From: Vulcanimicrobiota bacterium
Lineage (GTDB): Bacteria; Vulcanimicrobiota; Vulcanimicrobiia; Vulcanimicrobiales; Vulcanimicrobiaceae
Direction of reading: 5' to 3'
NCBI GenBank assembly: GCA_013036095.1
Contig: JAAXCW010000010.1
Span: forward strand, 1 to 64,000
Length of the DNA: 64,000 nucleotides
Positions 28,270 through 37,096 of this stretch are shown here, piece after piece. A program made the position numbers and the translations under genes. Within the stretch, counting starts at the first letter, position 1. Every line of letters begins with the position of its first letter. A model generated the notes under the pieces. It did no database searches, was not told the origin of the DNA, and saw only the letters and a list, made by a program, of their open reading frames with translations.

Positions 28270-30615
28270 TCAGCGCAGTTCAAAAATCGTTACGCCGCCG
28301 CCTCCCTCGTCTTCGCCGCCATAACGCACGTTGGCCACCTGCGGATGCGCGCGCAAATATTCTTGCAGCCCGCGCCCAAGCATGCCGGTCCCCTTTCCAT
28401 GAATGAGCCGCAGCGGCGAATTTCCTGCCAGCACCGCTTCGTTGATCCAGCGATCGACCAGCGGCTCGGCTTCGACGAACCGTTTGCCGCGCACGTCAAG
28501 TTCCGCCGTGGTGCGGCCGGCAGCTTCGAGCCGGGTCTGGCCCGGAGAAGGTCCGGAAGTCTTTGCGGCCGCTGCGATCGGACGCACATCGTTCTTGCTC
28601 ACCATCATCTTCATCGAACCAATCGCGACCAGCACGTTCTCGCCGTTGTCGGCGATGACGGAGCCGTCTTGAGCGAGCGAAAGGACGCGCACCGCATCGC
28701 CTTGCAAGAATGCGCGCGGCGGCACGATACCGCCGGCCTGCTCATCCGACGACATCCCCAGGTCGCGGTGCAGCTCGTCGAGTGTCCGCTGCAAGAGTTC
28801 TGCTTGACCGCGTGTCACCTTAGGCGCCGTTCGCTGCGCGTCGTGCGCGGCGAGGGTTGCCGCAAACTCACGCAGCGTTTCGCGCAACCGCGCATCGGCG
28901 TTTTGCGCAAACGCACGCCGCTCGCGCTCGTGCGATTCGCTTCGCGATCGCAGATTTTCTTGCAGCGTGGCCACATGCTCGCGATCGCGCTGGAGCGTTT
29001 CGCGCTCCCGCTGCAGATTCGCGTTGAGGTCGGCAAGCTGGCTTAGAGCTCGTTCGTAATCGCGGTCGCGCGAGGTCAACAGCGCTTCGGCATTGGCGAT
29101 CAGTCCGCGATCGATGCCGATCGATCGCGCGAGCGCAAAGGCCAGCGACTGACCCGGAGTCCCGACGTCCAGATGAAATGTGGGCGCGAACGTCTGGGGA
29201 TCGAACCTCACGCTGGCGTTCATGACTTTGCCGGCTTCGTGAGCGAAGAGTTTGAGCTCGGTGCTGTGCGTCGTGACGATAGCGCACGCGCCGGCGGCAA
29301 GCAGCCGTCCGAGCATCGCTACCGCGAGCGCCGCGCCGCTACCCGGCTCAGTTCCACCGCCGATTTCGTCAACGAGCACCAGCGAACGCGGGCCCGCCCG
29401 CGCGAGAATGTCGCGCATGCGCGCGAGGTGAGCTGAAAACGTCGACGTATTTGCCGCGATCGACTGCTCGTCGCCGATGTCGGCAAAGACGCAGTCGAAC
29501 CGCCCGATGCGCGTTCCGTCAGCGGCCGGCACTTGCATTCCGGCATACGTCATCAGAACGAACAAGCCGACCATTTTGAGCGCAACCGTCTTGCCGCCCA
29601 TGTTCGGACCGCTGACCACGAGCACGCGGGTGTTTTCATCGAGGGTGAGCGACTGGGGAACGGCGCGATCGCCGAGCAGCGGATGGCGGCCTGACTGCAC
29701 GCTCACGCCGGATTCTTCAGTCAGGTCGGGAGGACGAGCGTCCATCGCTTGCGCGAGAGTCGCCTTGGCTGCCAACAGATCGAGCTCTGCGAGCATCTCC
29801 ATATTCGCTTCGATCTGCGGCGCTAGAGCGCCGGCTTCGCGCGAGAGCTGCGCGAGGATGCGCGCGACTTCCCGCTCTTCATCGATGTGCAGCGTACGGA
29901 CGCGGTTGTTCGTTTCGAGCGCCGCCAGCGGCTCGACGAAGACGGTCTGGCCGCTCGAACTCGTATCGTGCACGATGCCCGGCACGTCGCCGCTGAACTC
30001 CGTCTTCACCGGCACGACGAAACGGCCGTCCCGAATCGTGACTACGGAGTCTTGGATCGCGCGCGAGTATTTGGGCGAGCGTAGCAGCGCGCTCACGCGA
30101 TCACGAGCTTCGCGTTGCGCGTTCTGCAGATTCTTGCGGATGCGTCCGAGTGCGGGCGACGCGCGGTCGAGCACGGTGCCGCGCTCATCGATCGCATCGG
30201 TCAGCGCTCTCTGAAGATCTTTCAGCGGGCGGTAAGGGGCCGTTACGGGCACGAGCGCATCACCGCTATATTCGCGCGTCTTATTGAAGGCCGCCGCAGC
30301 CGCGCCGATCGCCTCGGCGAGCGACCGCAAATCGATCGCCGAAAGCGACGTGCCGATCGCGGCCCGCGCCGTGAGATCGGCCGTTTCGACGGCGGGCAGA
30401 ACGTGGAAGTCGGCGGCGGCCGAAAGATCGCGGACGGCCGCAGTCTTGGCTTGCTCGAGAACGGCGCGCTCAAAAGCCGCAAGCGGGTGAAGTTCTTCGG
30501 CGTGCCGCCGCCCGCGCTCGGTAACGCATCGGTCCGCGACGCGCGCGCGCAGCGCCGCAAAGTCGAGAGTCTCGAGCGTGCGATCGTCGGCGAGCGCTAC
30601 GTTTTTCGCTTGTGT
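28270..30615 (-). CDS. mutS2: MutS2 family ATPase/nuclease; start codon unclear
   Basis: MutS2 binds branched or ribosome-associated nucleic acids and carries an ATPase and a Smr nuclease domain. The ATPase has VLVVSGPNMGGKTVALKMVG (Walker A) and LVLVDEIGGGTEPGSGAAL. The C-terminal Smr domain has LDVRGKRFVEAE and LIHGKGTGMLG. The first canonical start is TTG at 30330 (686 residues). The 95 codons before it are open, in frame, and encode the conserved family N-terminus (ADDRTLETLDFAALRARVAD), back to the gatB stop at 30616. No ATG, GTG, TTG or ATT occurs there. GTA at 30600 would be one base from GTG; a consensus error or rare start is possible. Confidence 0.9.
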   Translation of the reverse strand, partial: TQAKNVALADDRTLETLDFAALRARVADRCVTERGRRHAEELHPLAAFERAVLEQAKTAAVRDLSAAADFHVLPAVETADLTARAAIGTSLSAIDLRSLAEAIGAAAAAFNKTREYSGDALVPVTAPYRPLKDLQRALTDAIDERGTVLDRASPALGRIRKNLQNAQREARDRVSALLRSPKYSRAIQDSVVTIRDGRFVVPVKTEFSGDVPGIVHDTSSSGQTVFVEPLAALETNNRVRTLHIDEEREVARILAQLSREAGALAPQIEANMEMLAELDLLAAKATLAQAMDARPPDLTEESGVSVQSGRHPLLGDRAVPQSLTLDENTRVLVVSGPNMGGKTVALKMVGLFVLMTYAGMQVPAADGTRIGRFDCVFADIGDEQSIAANTSTFSAHLARMRDILARAGPRSLVLVDEIGGGTEPGSGAALAVAMLGRLLAAGACAIVTTHSTELKLFAHEAGKVMNASVRFDPQTFAPTFHLDVGTPGQSLAFALARSIGIDRGLIANAEALLTSRDRDYERALSQLADLNANLQRERETLQRDREHVATLQENLRSRSESHERERRAFAQNADARLRETLREFAATLAAHDAQRTAPKVTRGQAELLQRTLDELHRDLGMSSDEQAGGIVPPRAFLQGDAVRVLSLAQDGSVIADNGENVLVAIGSMKMMVSKNDVRPIAAAAKTSGPSPGQTRLEAAGRTTAELDVRGKRFVEAEPLVDRWINEAVLAGNSPLRLIHGKGTGMLGRGLQEYLRAHPQVANVRYGGEDEGGGGVTIFELR

Positions 30616-32076
30616 TTACTCCAATTTCTTGCGCAGCAGCTCGTTGACGAGCGCCGGATTAGCTTTCCCGCGTGACGCCTTCATCACCGCTCCGGTCAGA
30701 AAGCCGAGAATGTTCGTCTTGCCGGCCTTATAGTCGGCAGCCGCCTTTTCGTTCGCGGCCAAGACCTCGTCGATCAGCCGCTCGATTTCACCGGTATCGC
30801 TGGTTTGCGCGAGGCCCTCTTTCTCCACGATCGCTTTGGGAGGGCCTTCGCCGCCCCACATCCGTTCGAGCAGCTCTTTCGCTATTTTTGAATTGATCGT
30901 TTTGGCTTCCACAAGTGAAACGAGCTCCGCCAATGCTGCCGGCGTGACCGCTGAGTCGTGCACCGCCGTGCCGGATTCATTCGCCAGCCGCGACAGATCG
31001 CCAAGAACGAAATTCATGCTCGCCTGAGGGTTTGCACCGGCGGCAACGGATGCGTCGAAATAGTCCGCCAGCGGCGAGTTGTCGACGAGCTGCGTAGCCT
31101 GCTTGGCGTCCATTCCGTACTCCCGATACTTTGCAAAGCGCTCGGGGGGAAGAACCGGAATCGTCTTCTTCAGTTCTTCGATGAGCGCGGCGTCGATTTC
31201 GATCGGGACGAGGTCTGGATCGGGAAAATAGCGGTAATCGTGCGCCTCTTCTTTGCTGCGCATCGAATGTGTCACGCCTTGACCTTCATCCCAGCCGCGC
31301 GTTTCCTGAACGATCCGCCCTCCCGATTCGAGTACGGAAATCTGCCGCTCGATTTCGCTTTCGACCGCGCGCAACACCGACCGGAACGAATTCATGTTCT
31401 TGATCTCGGTCTTGGTCCCCAGCTCCGTACCGCCTTCGGGACGGATCGAGACGTTGGCATCGCAGCGCAGCGAGCCTTCCTCCATTTTTACGTCGCTTAC
31501 GCCCAATACCACGAACGTACGCTTGAGCGCCTCCAAATACCCGACCGCTTCTTGGGCACTGCGAAGATCCGGCTCGCCGACGCACTCCATCAGCGGTACG
31601 CCGGCGCGGTTGAAATCGACGAGAGAGAACGAGCTGCCCGCGATGCGGCCGTCTTCACCGCCGCCGTGCATCGATTTTCCGGTGTCTTCTTCCAAGTGAA
31701 TGCGCGTGAGCTTGCATTCTTTCAGCGTGCCGTCTTCGAGCCAGTAGCGCACGCTGCCGCCGAGCGTCAGCGGCATGTCGTATTGGGAAATCTGGTAATC
31801 CTTGGGCATGTCCGGATAGAAGTAATTCTTGCGATCGAACTTCGAAAAGGCCGGAATCTGCGCACCGAACGCGAGCCCGGCGCGAATCATGTGCCGAATT
31901 GCAGCGGCGTTGGCGACGGGCAACGCGCCCGGCAGCGCCAAGCAAACCGGACAAATCCTGGTGTTCGGCTCGCCGCCAAATTCATTGGCGCAAGCGCAAA
32001 ACATTTTGCTGCGCGTCTTCAGCTCGACGTGACATTCGATCCCGATCACGGCTTCGTAGCGCGTCTTGCCCATCAT
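30616..32076 (-). CDS. gatB: Asp/Glu-tRNA amidotransferase subunit B
   Basis: A 486-residue GatB. With GatA and GatC it converts mischarged Glu-tRNA-Gln or Asp-tRNA-Asn to the right species. The kinase-like core has YEAVIGIECHVELKTRSKMF, KFDRKNYFYPDMPKDYQISQ and RADVNVSI-type block (CDANVSIRPEGG), and the tail is a YqeY-like helical domain ending in NPALVNELLRKKLE. The ATG overlaps the gatA stop (ATGA). Confidence 0.97.
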   Translation of the reverse strand: MMGKTRYEAVIGIECHVELKTRSKMFCACANEFGGEPNTRICPVCLALPGALPVANAAAIRHMIRAGLAFGAQIPAFSKFDRKNYFYPDMPKDYQISQYDMPLTLGGSVRYWLEDGTLKECKLTRIHLEEDTGKSMHGGGEDGRIAGSSFSLVDFNRAGVPLMECVGEPDLRSAQEAVGYLEALKRTFVVLGVSDVKMEEGSLRCDANVSIRPEGGTELGTKTEIKNMNSFRSVLRAVESEIERQISVLESGGRIVQETRGWDEGQGVTHSMRSKEEAHDYRYFPDPDLVPIEIDAALIEELKKTIPVLPPERFAKYREYGMDAKQATQLVDNSPLADYFDASVAAGANPQASMNFVLGDLSRLANESGTAVHDSAVTPAALAELVSLVEAKTINSKIAKELLERMWGGEGPPKAIVEKEGLAQTSDTGEIERLIDEVLAANEKAAADYKAGKTNILGFLTGAVMKASRGKANPALVNELLRKKLE

Positions 32077-33533
32077 ACAGCCAGCGCGCCTTTTGCAGAG
32101 TACGCGGTCGCGCGTTCGTAAGCGTGCGCGGCGCCGAGCAGCTTCGCTTCCTCAAAGAGCGGAGCCGCGAGCTGCAGCCCCATCGGCAGCGCCGGCGTGC
32201 CGGCATAGCCGCACGGAACCGAGAGCGCCGGCAAGCCGGCCAGCGACATGGGAATCGTGTAGTAATCCATCATGTACATGCTGTACGGGTCGCTCTTCGA
32301 GTCGAATTCGAATGCGGGGCTACTGGCAGCGGGCGCCGCAATCAGGTCGCAGACCTCGAACGCTTTTCGAAAGTCTTGGGCGAACATGGTCCGCGCCTTC
32401 TGAGCTTTGACGTAATACGCGTCATAGTATCCGCTCGAAAGCGCATACGTGCCGATGAGGATGCGGCGCTTCACTTCGGGACCAAAACCGGCCGCACGCG
32501 TCTGTTCGTACATCTGTCCGACGTCGGCGCCGTCAACGCGCAAACCGTAGCGGACTCCATCGAATCTCGCCAAATTGCTGCTGCACTCCGCCGGCGCAAT
32601 CAAATAATAGGTCGCGAGTCCGTAATCCGCGGTCGGCAGCGAGACTTCGACGAGCTCGGCACCCAAGTTCTCGAGTTCTGAATACGCGCGTTTATAGAGC
32701 GCGTCGATTTCGGGGCCGAGCTTAGCCGTTACGAATTCCCTGACGATGCCGATGCGCAAGCCTTTGAGATCATCGCGGAGCGACGACGCGGCCGGTTCGA
32801 CCGGACGATCGATGCTCGTGGAATCCATCGGATCGTGTCCGGCCATTGCGTCGTAAGCCAGTGCCGCGTCTTCGACCGTCCGGGTCAGCGGCCCGATCTG
32901 ATCCAAGCTCGACGCAAAGGCAATCAATCCATACCGCGAGACGCGTCCGTACGTCGGCTTGAAACCGACAACGTTGCAGAACGCGCCGGGTTCGCGAATC
33001 GATCCGCCGGTATCGCTTCCCAGCCCGATCGCGGCTTCAAAACCTGCGACGGCTGCAGCCGAACCACCCGAGCTGCCGCCAGGCACGCGCTGCAAGTCGT
33101 ACGGATTGCGCGTGACGCCGAGCGCGCTGTTTTCGCACGAACTGCCCATCGCGAATTCGTCGAGATTTGACTTTCCAATCGGGATCGCGCCCGCATCGAG
33201 CATACGCTGAACCGCCGTCGCTGTGTACGGCGCGATCCAGTTCTCCAAAATTTTCGAGCCGGCCGTCGTCCGCGTTCCTGCCAAGCACATGTTGTCTTTG
33301 ACGGAAAGGGGGATTCCCGCGAGCGGCAATGTTTCACCCGCCGCGACCCGTTCGTCAACGCGCCGCGCCTGCCGGCGCGCGAGCTCGTGCAGCCGCGCGA
33401 GGTAACACCCCAACCGGTCGTCGACTTCATCGACGCGGGCGAGCACCGCTTCAGTCACGTCCGCAGCGGAAATTCGTTTCGCGTTGACGTCGCGTGCGAT
33501 TTCCGTCGCCGAACGTTTAACGAGATCGTTCAC
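32073..33533 (-). CDS. gatA: Asp/Glu-tRNA amidotransferase subunit A
   Basis: A 486-residue amidase-signature enzyme that frees ammonia from glutamine for GatB. The catalytic Ser-cisSer-Lys set is visible: SVKDNMCLAG (Lys) and GSSGGSAAAVAGF followed by GSDTGGSIREPGAF (two Ser). Stops and starts overlap with gatC upstream and gatB downstream, each as ATGA, so the three are translated together. Confidence 0.97.
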   Translation of the reverse strand: MNDLVKRSATEIARDVNAKRISAADVTEAVLARVDEVDDRLGCYLARLHELARRQARRVDERVAAGETLPLAGIPLSVKDNMCLAGTRTTAGSKILENWIAPYTATAVQRMLDAGAIPIGKSNLDEFAMGSSCENSALGVTRNPYDLQRVPGGSSGGSAAAVAGFEAAIGLGSDTGGSIREPGAFCNVVGFKPTYGRVSRYGLIAFASSLDQIGPLTRTVEDAALAYDAMAGHDPMDSTSIDRPVEPAASSLRDDLKGLRIGIVREFVTAKLGPEIDALYKRAYSELENLGAELVEVSLPTADYGLATYYLIAPAECSSNLARFDGVRYGLRVDGADVGQMYEQTRAAGFGPEVKRRILIGTYALSSGYYDAYYVKAQKARTMFAQDFRKAFEVCDLIAAPAASSPAFEFDSKSDPYSMYMMDYYTIPMSLAGLPALSVPCGYAGTPALPMGLQLAAPLFEEAKLLGAAHAYERATAYSAKGALAV

Positions 33534-33823
33534 GGTTCAGCGATGATCTTTGGAACTCGGAAGAACGAGCCTTCGCGTTGCGGCGCCATAGCGAGCACGG
33601 TTTCGCGATCCAGGCACGGACCGGCCTCATCGGCACGCTCCACGTTTGTGGACTCAACCACTTGCGCCGTGGCCGGTACGGCCGAGGTTTCCAATTCGGA
33701 AAGCACGTTGACGTGCTCGAGCAGATCGCCCAGCTGTTTGCCGAAGCGCTCGACCTCGTCTTCACTCAAAGCGATCCGCGCGAGTTTTGCGACGTACCGG
33801 ACGTCAATTTTTTCAGATGCCAC
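33530..33823 (-). CDS. gatC: Asp/Glu-tRNA amidotransferase subunit C
   Basis: A 97-residue GatC, the small strap subunit that holds GatA and GatB together. It begins VRYVAKLARIALSEDEVERF and ends GSFFRVPKIIAEP, both typical. It starts seven bases after the rlmD-like gene and overlaps gatA. Confidence 0.95.
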   Translation of the reverse strand: MASEKIDVRYVAKLARIALSEDEVERFGKQLGDLLEHVNVLSELETSAVPATAQVVESTNVERADEAGPCLDRETVLAMAPQREGSFFRVPKIIAEP

Positions 33824-33830
33824 GCCTACC

Positions 33831-35174
33831 TCAGGAACGGGCGAGCAGCGCTAGCGTCTCCACGTGTCCGGTCTGCGGAAACATGTCGAACGGCTGTGCC
33901 TCGCCGGGGCGGTACCCTTTGGCGGCCAGAAACTTCAAATCCCGGGCGAGCGTGGCCGGGTCGCACGACAGGTACCAGATCGCGGGGATCCGCCGGGCGG
34001 CGATCGCTGCGAGCGCGCGCTCCTCGCAGCCCTTGCGTGGCGGATCGAGGAAGACTGCGTCCATCCCGGCGATCTCCTTCGTCATAGCGGGATGGGTGAG
34101 CGCGCGCTCCACCGTGCTCGTTTGAAAGCGCGCCTTCGAAACAAGTCCGTTGAGCGCCGCGTTTTCGCGCGCCTCAGCAACGGCCAGCGCATTCTCCTCG
34201 ATTCCCAAGACCGTTGCGCCGCGCTTCGCGAAGTACAGCGCAAACGCCCCGGCGCCGCAGTACAAATCGAGGATGCGCAGCGGCCGCGTCAACAGCGGAT
34301 CCAGCCGCTCGAAGATACGCTCGAGTATCTCCATGTTGACTTGAAAGAACGAACCCGGCGAAACGCGATAGCGCAAGCCGCCCATCGACTCTTCGATCGT
34401 TGCAGAACCTGTCAGCGTTCGTTGCCTGCGCCCCAAGATCGCATTCGCTCCGGAGAGCTCGTATGAGTTGGTCAGCCCCGAAACCTTATCCAGTTTTCCG
34501 GCGACCTGTGCGGCTTTTGCTTTCAGCACATCGTCGGGACGATCGGTCGTGAACGTCACCACGACTTCGCCGGTCGCTTGCGCGGTTCGCGCGACGACGT
34601 GGCGCGTGCGCGCGAACGCATCCGACATCGTTTGGTCGGCCTTGGCAGCGTTGAGTCGCGGTATCTGCGCGTCGAGCCTCGGCAAAACGATCGGGCAGCC
34701 GTCGATTTGCACGACGTCGTGCGAGCGTTGCTTGTAGAAACCGACGCGCTCGCGAGACCGGTCCACGACCAGCGACATCTTGTTACGATACGCTCGCGGG
34801 TTTCGCATGCCAATCGTTTCGGCCACGGTCATCTCCGCGAAGCCGCCGATGCGCACGAGCGCGTTACGAACGACCTCGCGTTTCCAAGCCAACTGCGCCG
34901 GATAGGCGAGATGCTGGAGCTGGCATCCACCGCACTCGCCAAAGACCGGACAGAATGGCGCCACCCGGTCGATAGAGGTCTCGACGATTTCCAGAAGGTC
35001 CGCAACGGCGTATTTTGGCTTGACCGCCGTGATGCGAACGCGCGCGCGCTCGTCGGGAAGTGGTCCGGAACAGAAAACAACGACGCCGCCTGCGCGCCCA
35101 ACCGCTTGGCCGTTGGCGAGGACGTCGGTAAACGCGAGTTCGAGTTCGGAGCCGAGACTAACGCTGATCGTCAA
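33831..35174 (-). CDS. TrmA/RlmD-family RNA (uracil-5-)-methyltransferase
   Basis: A 447-residue enzyme that methylates C5 of a uridine in 23S rRNA or tRNA. It has an N-terminal TRAM domain, the iron-sulfur cysteines in CPVFGECGGCQLQHL, the SAM site LDLYCGAGAFALYFA, the DPPRKGCEERAL block and the catalytic Cys in YLSCDPATLARDL. The N-terminal Fe-S cluster points to the RlmD/RumA branch. The TTG at 35174 is the only start compatible with the family; it overlaps the small membrane gene upstream by 17 bases. Confidence 0.92.
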   Translation of the reverse strand: MTISVSLGSELELAFTDVLANGQAVGRAGGVVVFCSGPLPDERARVRITAVKPKYAVADLLEIVETSIDRVAPFCPVFGECGGCQLQHLAYPAQLAWKREVVRNALVRIGGFAEMTVAETIGMRNPRAYRNKMSLVVDRSRERVGFYKQRSHDVVQIDGCPIVLPRLDAQIPRLNAAKADQTMSDAFARTRHVVARTAQATGEVVVTFTTDRPDDVLKAKAAQVAGKLDKVSGLTNSYELSGANAILGRRQRTLTGSATIEESMGGLRYRVSPGSFFQVNMEILERIFERLDPLLTRPLRILDLYCGAGAFALYFAKRGATVLGIEENALAVAEARENAALNGLVSKARFQTSTVERALTHPAMTKEIAGMDAVFLDPPRKGCEERALAAIAARRIPAIWYLSCDPATLARDLKFLAAKGYRPGEAQPFDMFPQTGHVETLALLARS

Positions 35175-35364
35175 GCGTTTTGAGAAGTTGGTTTGCCTCG
35201 TCGATCAGTTGTTGAATGCGCCGGCTCGTGGGATCGGCGGGCCGCCGCGAAATCGCCGCGCGTATCAGCGCGAACGCAAGGGCGGCCGAAAGCCCCGCAA
35301 CGCCGACCCAGACCAGCGTTCGAGTCATGCTGCCGTCGCGTTTTCCTTGCGATCCGTCGTTCAT
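35158..35364 (-). CDS. Small membrane-anchored protein (68 aa)
   Basis: A 68-residue protein with a short polar start (MNDGSQGKRDGS), one span (TLVWVGVAGLSAALAFALI) and a charged helical tail (RIQQLIDEANQLLKTLDDQR). It resembles small bitopic proteins. It is the first gene of the rlmD-gatCAB-mutS2-tyrS operon and overlaps rlmD by 17 bases. The frame is open upstream, but that part is low-quality sequence. I recognise no family. Confidence 0.6.
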   Translation of the reverse strand: MNDGSQGKRDGSMTRTLVWVGVAGLSAALAFALIRAAISRRPADPTSRRIQQLIDEANQLLKTLDDQR

Positions 35365-35475
35365 ATCGATCTCGTCTATGGGGTGCGCGTGCATCGAGTC
35401 GGCTATGCTCCCTTGGGTTGCTTTGTTCTCACCGTTATGAGGAATGTCTTTTCGCGCCACGGAAAGTCGGGTCTC

Positions 35476-36276
35476 ATGAAGCTCGCAGCGCTGTTCCTCG
35501 CCGCGGCCGTTATGTTGATACCCGATTCCGCGCCGGCTGTTTCGGTTGCCTACGCCGCCTCGCTGGTGGCGGTCATGGAAGGACCTATCGCGCGAGCTTT
35601 CGACTCGCGCACCGGAGTGCATTTTGCCGGGGAAGCGAAAGGAAGCCGCGCGCTCGCGAACTTGATTCGCGCGGGCCTGCGCAATCCGGATGTCTTCATT
35701 AGCGCGGACCCGAAGTTATTCAAAGGGATCGTGCGATCGTACACCGTCTTCGGCTCGGCGAGAATGGTTGTGGCTTACTCTTCTAAATCCGCCCACGCGC
35801 ATCTTTTCGCGAAGGCGGCCAACGGCAGCGTCTCAATCTTGGATGCGCTCAGTGCGCCGGGGGTGCGCGTCGGACGCACCGACCCCGCGATCGACCCCAA
35901 AGGCTACCGTACCGTGCGCGCCCTCCAATTGCTGGGGCTGTATTACCATCGACCCGCGTTAGCGCAGAAGCTGCTTGGAAGCGCACACGAGTTTCCTGAG
36001 GAAGACCTCGCGGTGCGCGTCCAAACCGGCGAGCTCGACGCGGGCTTCTTCTACTCGACGGAGGCGGCGCCGATGGCTTTACGGACGATCGAACTGCCCC
36101 CAGGGACGAATCTCGCAAACGAAATCGCGTTCGGCATCGCGATTCTGCCGCATGCGGCCCACCCTCAAAACGCACAGAGTTTCTTGAACTTCATCCTGTA
36201 CGGTCAAGGCAAACGTATCCTGGAGTCCGCGGGGCTGCATTATTTCAAACCATTACGGGTCGTCTCTGAGATCTAG
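35476..36276 (+). CDS. Extracellular solute-binding protein, ModA/WtpA-like
   Basis: A periplasmic binding protein of 266 residues. It has a signal peptide (MKLAALFLAAAVMLIPDSAP). The mature part starts VAYAASLVAVMEGPIARAF, the signature of molybdate/tungstate-binding proteins, followed by GSRALANLIRAG and PDVFISADPKLF. Near the end are GELDAGFFYSTEAAP and FLNFILYGQGKRIL. No permease or ATPase gene is next to it, so it is an orphan here. I chose the ATG at 35476, which gives a clean signal peptide; an in-frame ATG at 35437 is possible. Confidence 0.82.
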   Translation: MKLAALFLAAAVMLIPDSAPAVSVAYAASLVAVMEGPIARAFDSRTGVHFAGEAKGSRALANLIRAGLRNPDVFISADPKLFKGIVRSYTVFGSARMVVAYSSKSAHAHLFAKAANGSVSILDALSAPGVRVGRTDPAIDPKGYRTVRALQLLGLYYHRPALAQKLLGSAHEFPEEDLAVRVQTGELDAGFFYSTEAAPMALRTIELPPGTNLANEIAFGIAILPHAAHPQNAQSFLNFILYGQGKRILESAGLHYFKPLRVVSEI

Positions 36277-36307
36277 ACCACGGCGCGACCGCGCCCAGCA
36301 GTTCCTG

Positions 36308-37081
36308 TTGTGGGCCTTTCTCTTCTCCATCGCGTTTCATCTCATTGCAGGCCCGCTGCTGGCGTGGCTTTTGCGCGCGCGTTTCGTCGCCGGCGCACAG
36401 CAACTTCAGCCGGTGGAAACGATCTCGATAACGTCGAGCGCGATTCGCCTCGAACACCGCACGCGGCCGCAGCCCCCTTCGATCCGGCTGCCGGCGCCGC
36501 AGCCTGCGCCGCGAGCGATCACTCGTCCGCAGATCGATCAGGCTCCGCATCGCGAACTCGCGCGCATAACGCCGCGAGCGGCAATCAGCGTGCCGCGGGC
36601 AACTATTCACTACGGGCCGCAAACGCAAAGCTTCAGCCAGCAGATTGCGCAGCAGCAGCAGCAATTCGCAAAGACGATCGCCAAGCTGCGTGAAGAAAAC
36701 AATCCGGTATTGAGCGCCGCGCAACCCGTGAGTGCCCCTGCGACGACCAAACGCTACACGTACGATTTTTCGGGCAGCATCGGCTCTCCGAATATCGGAC
36801 AGGGGATTCTGTATCCCACGCAATCGTGGCAAGTCGGGCCGTGGGATTATTACTACGTCCGCTATTGGGTGCTCTACCCGGATGGAACGAGTGAAACGGG
36901 AACCGTTCCGTGGCCCGTTCGTTTTCCGCAATCGCGGGATCCCATCAAACTCGGATGGCGCAGCATGCCGCTTCCGGGGCCTGAAGCCGGCTACGTTATG
37001 CCGTCCGATGCCAATCCGCATCCGCTCGTCGCCTATTGTTACGAACACCATTTCGCTTCGTGTCCCGTGGCGCACGATTAA
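36308..37081 (+). CDS. TonB-like membrane-anchored periplasmic protein
   Basis: A 257-residue protein with one N-terminal span (FLFSIAFHLIAGPLLAWLL), a Pro-rich and Gln-rich stretch (residues 55-125, with QQQQQ), and a C-terminal globular part with GWRSMPLPGPEAGY. The layout is like TonB/energy-transducing proteins, but the last domain is not a clear TonB_C. The first usable start is TTG at 36308. The in-frame codons before it encode basic residues (LRSRPRRDRAQQF), as expected for the cytoplasmic end, so the real start may be upstream, such as CTG 36266 or ATT 36242. Confidence 0.6.
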   Translation: MWAFLFSIAFHLIAGPLLAWLLRARFVAGAQQLQPVETISITSSAIRLEHRTRPQPPSIRLPAPQPAPRAITRPQIDQAPHRELARITPRAAISVPRATIHYGPQTQSFSQQIAQQQQQFAKTIAKLREENNPVLSAAQPVSAPATTKRYTYDFSGSIGSPNIGQGILYPTQSWQVGPWDYYYVRYWVLYPDGTSETGTVPWPVRFPQSRDPIKLGWRSMPLPGPEAGYVMPSDANPHPLVAYCYEHHFASCPVAHD

Positions 37082-37096
37082 AGGAACGATCATAAC

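Noticed and set aside
30958-32121. A 387-codon plus-strand frame over gatB
   Set aside because: Shadow of gatB, whose motifs run through the whole stretch.
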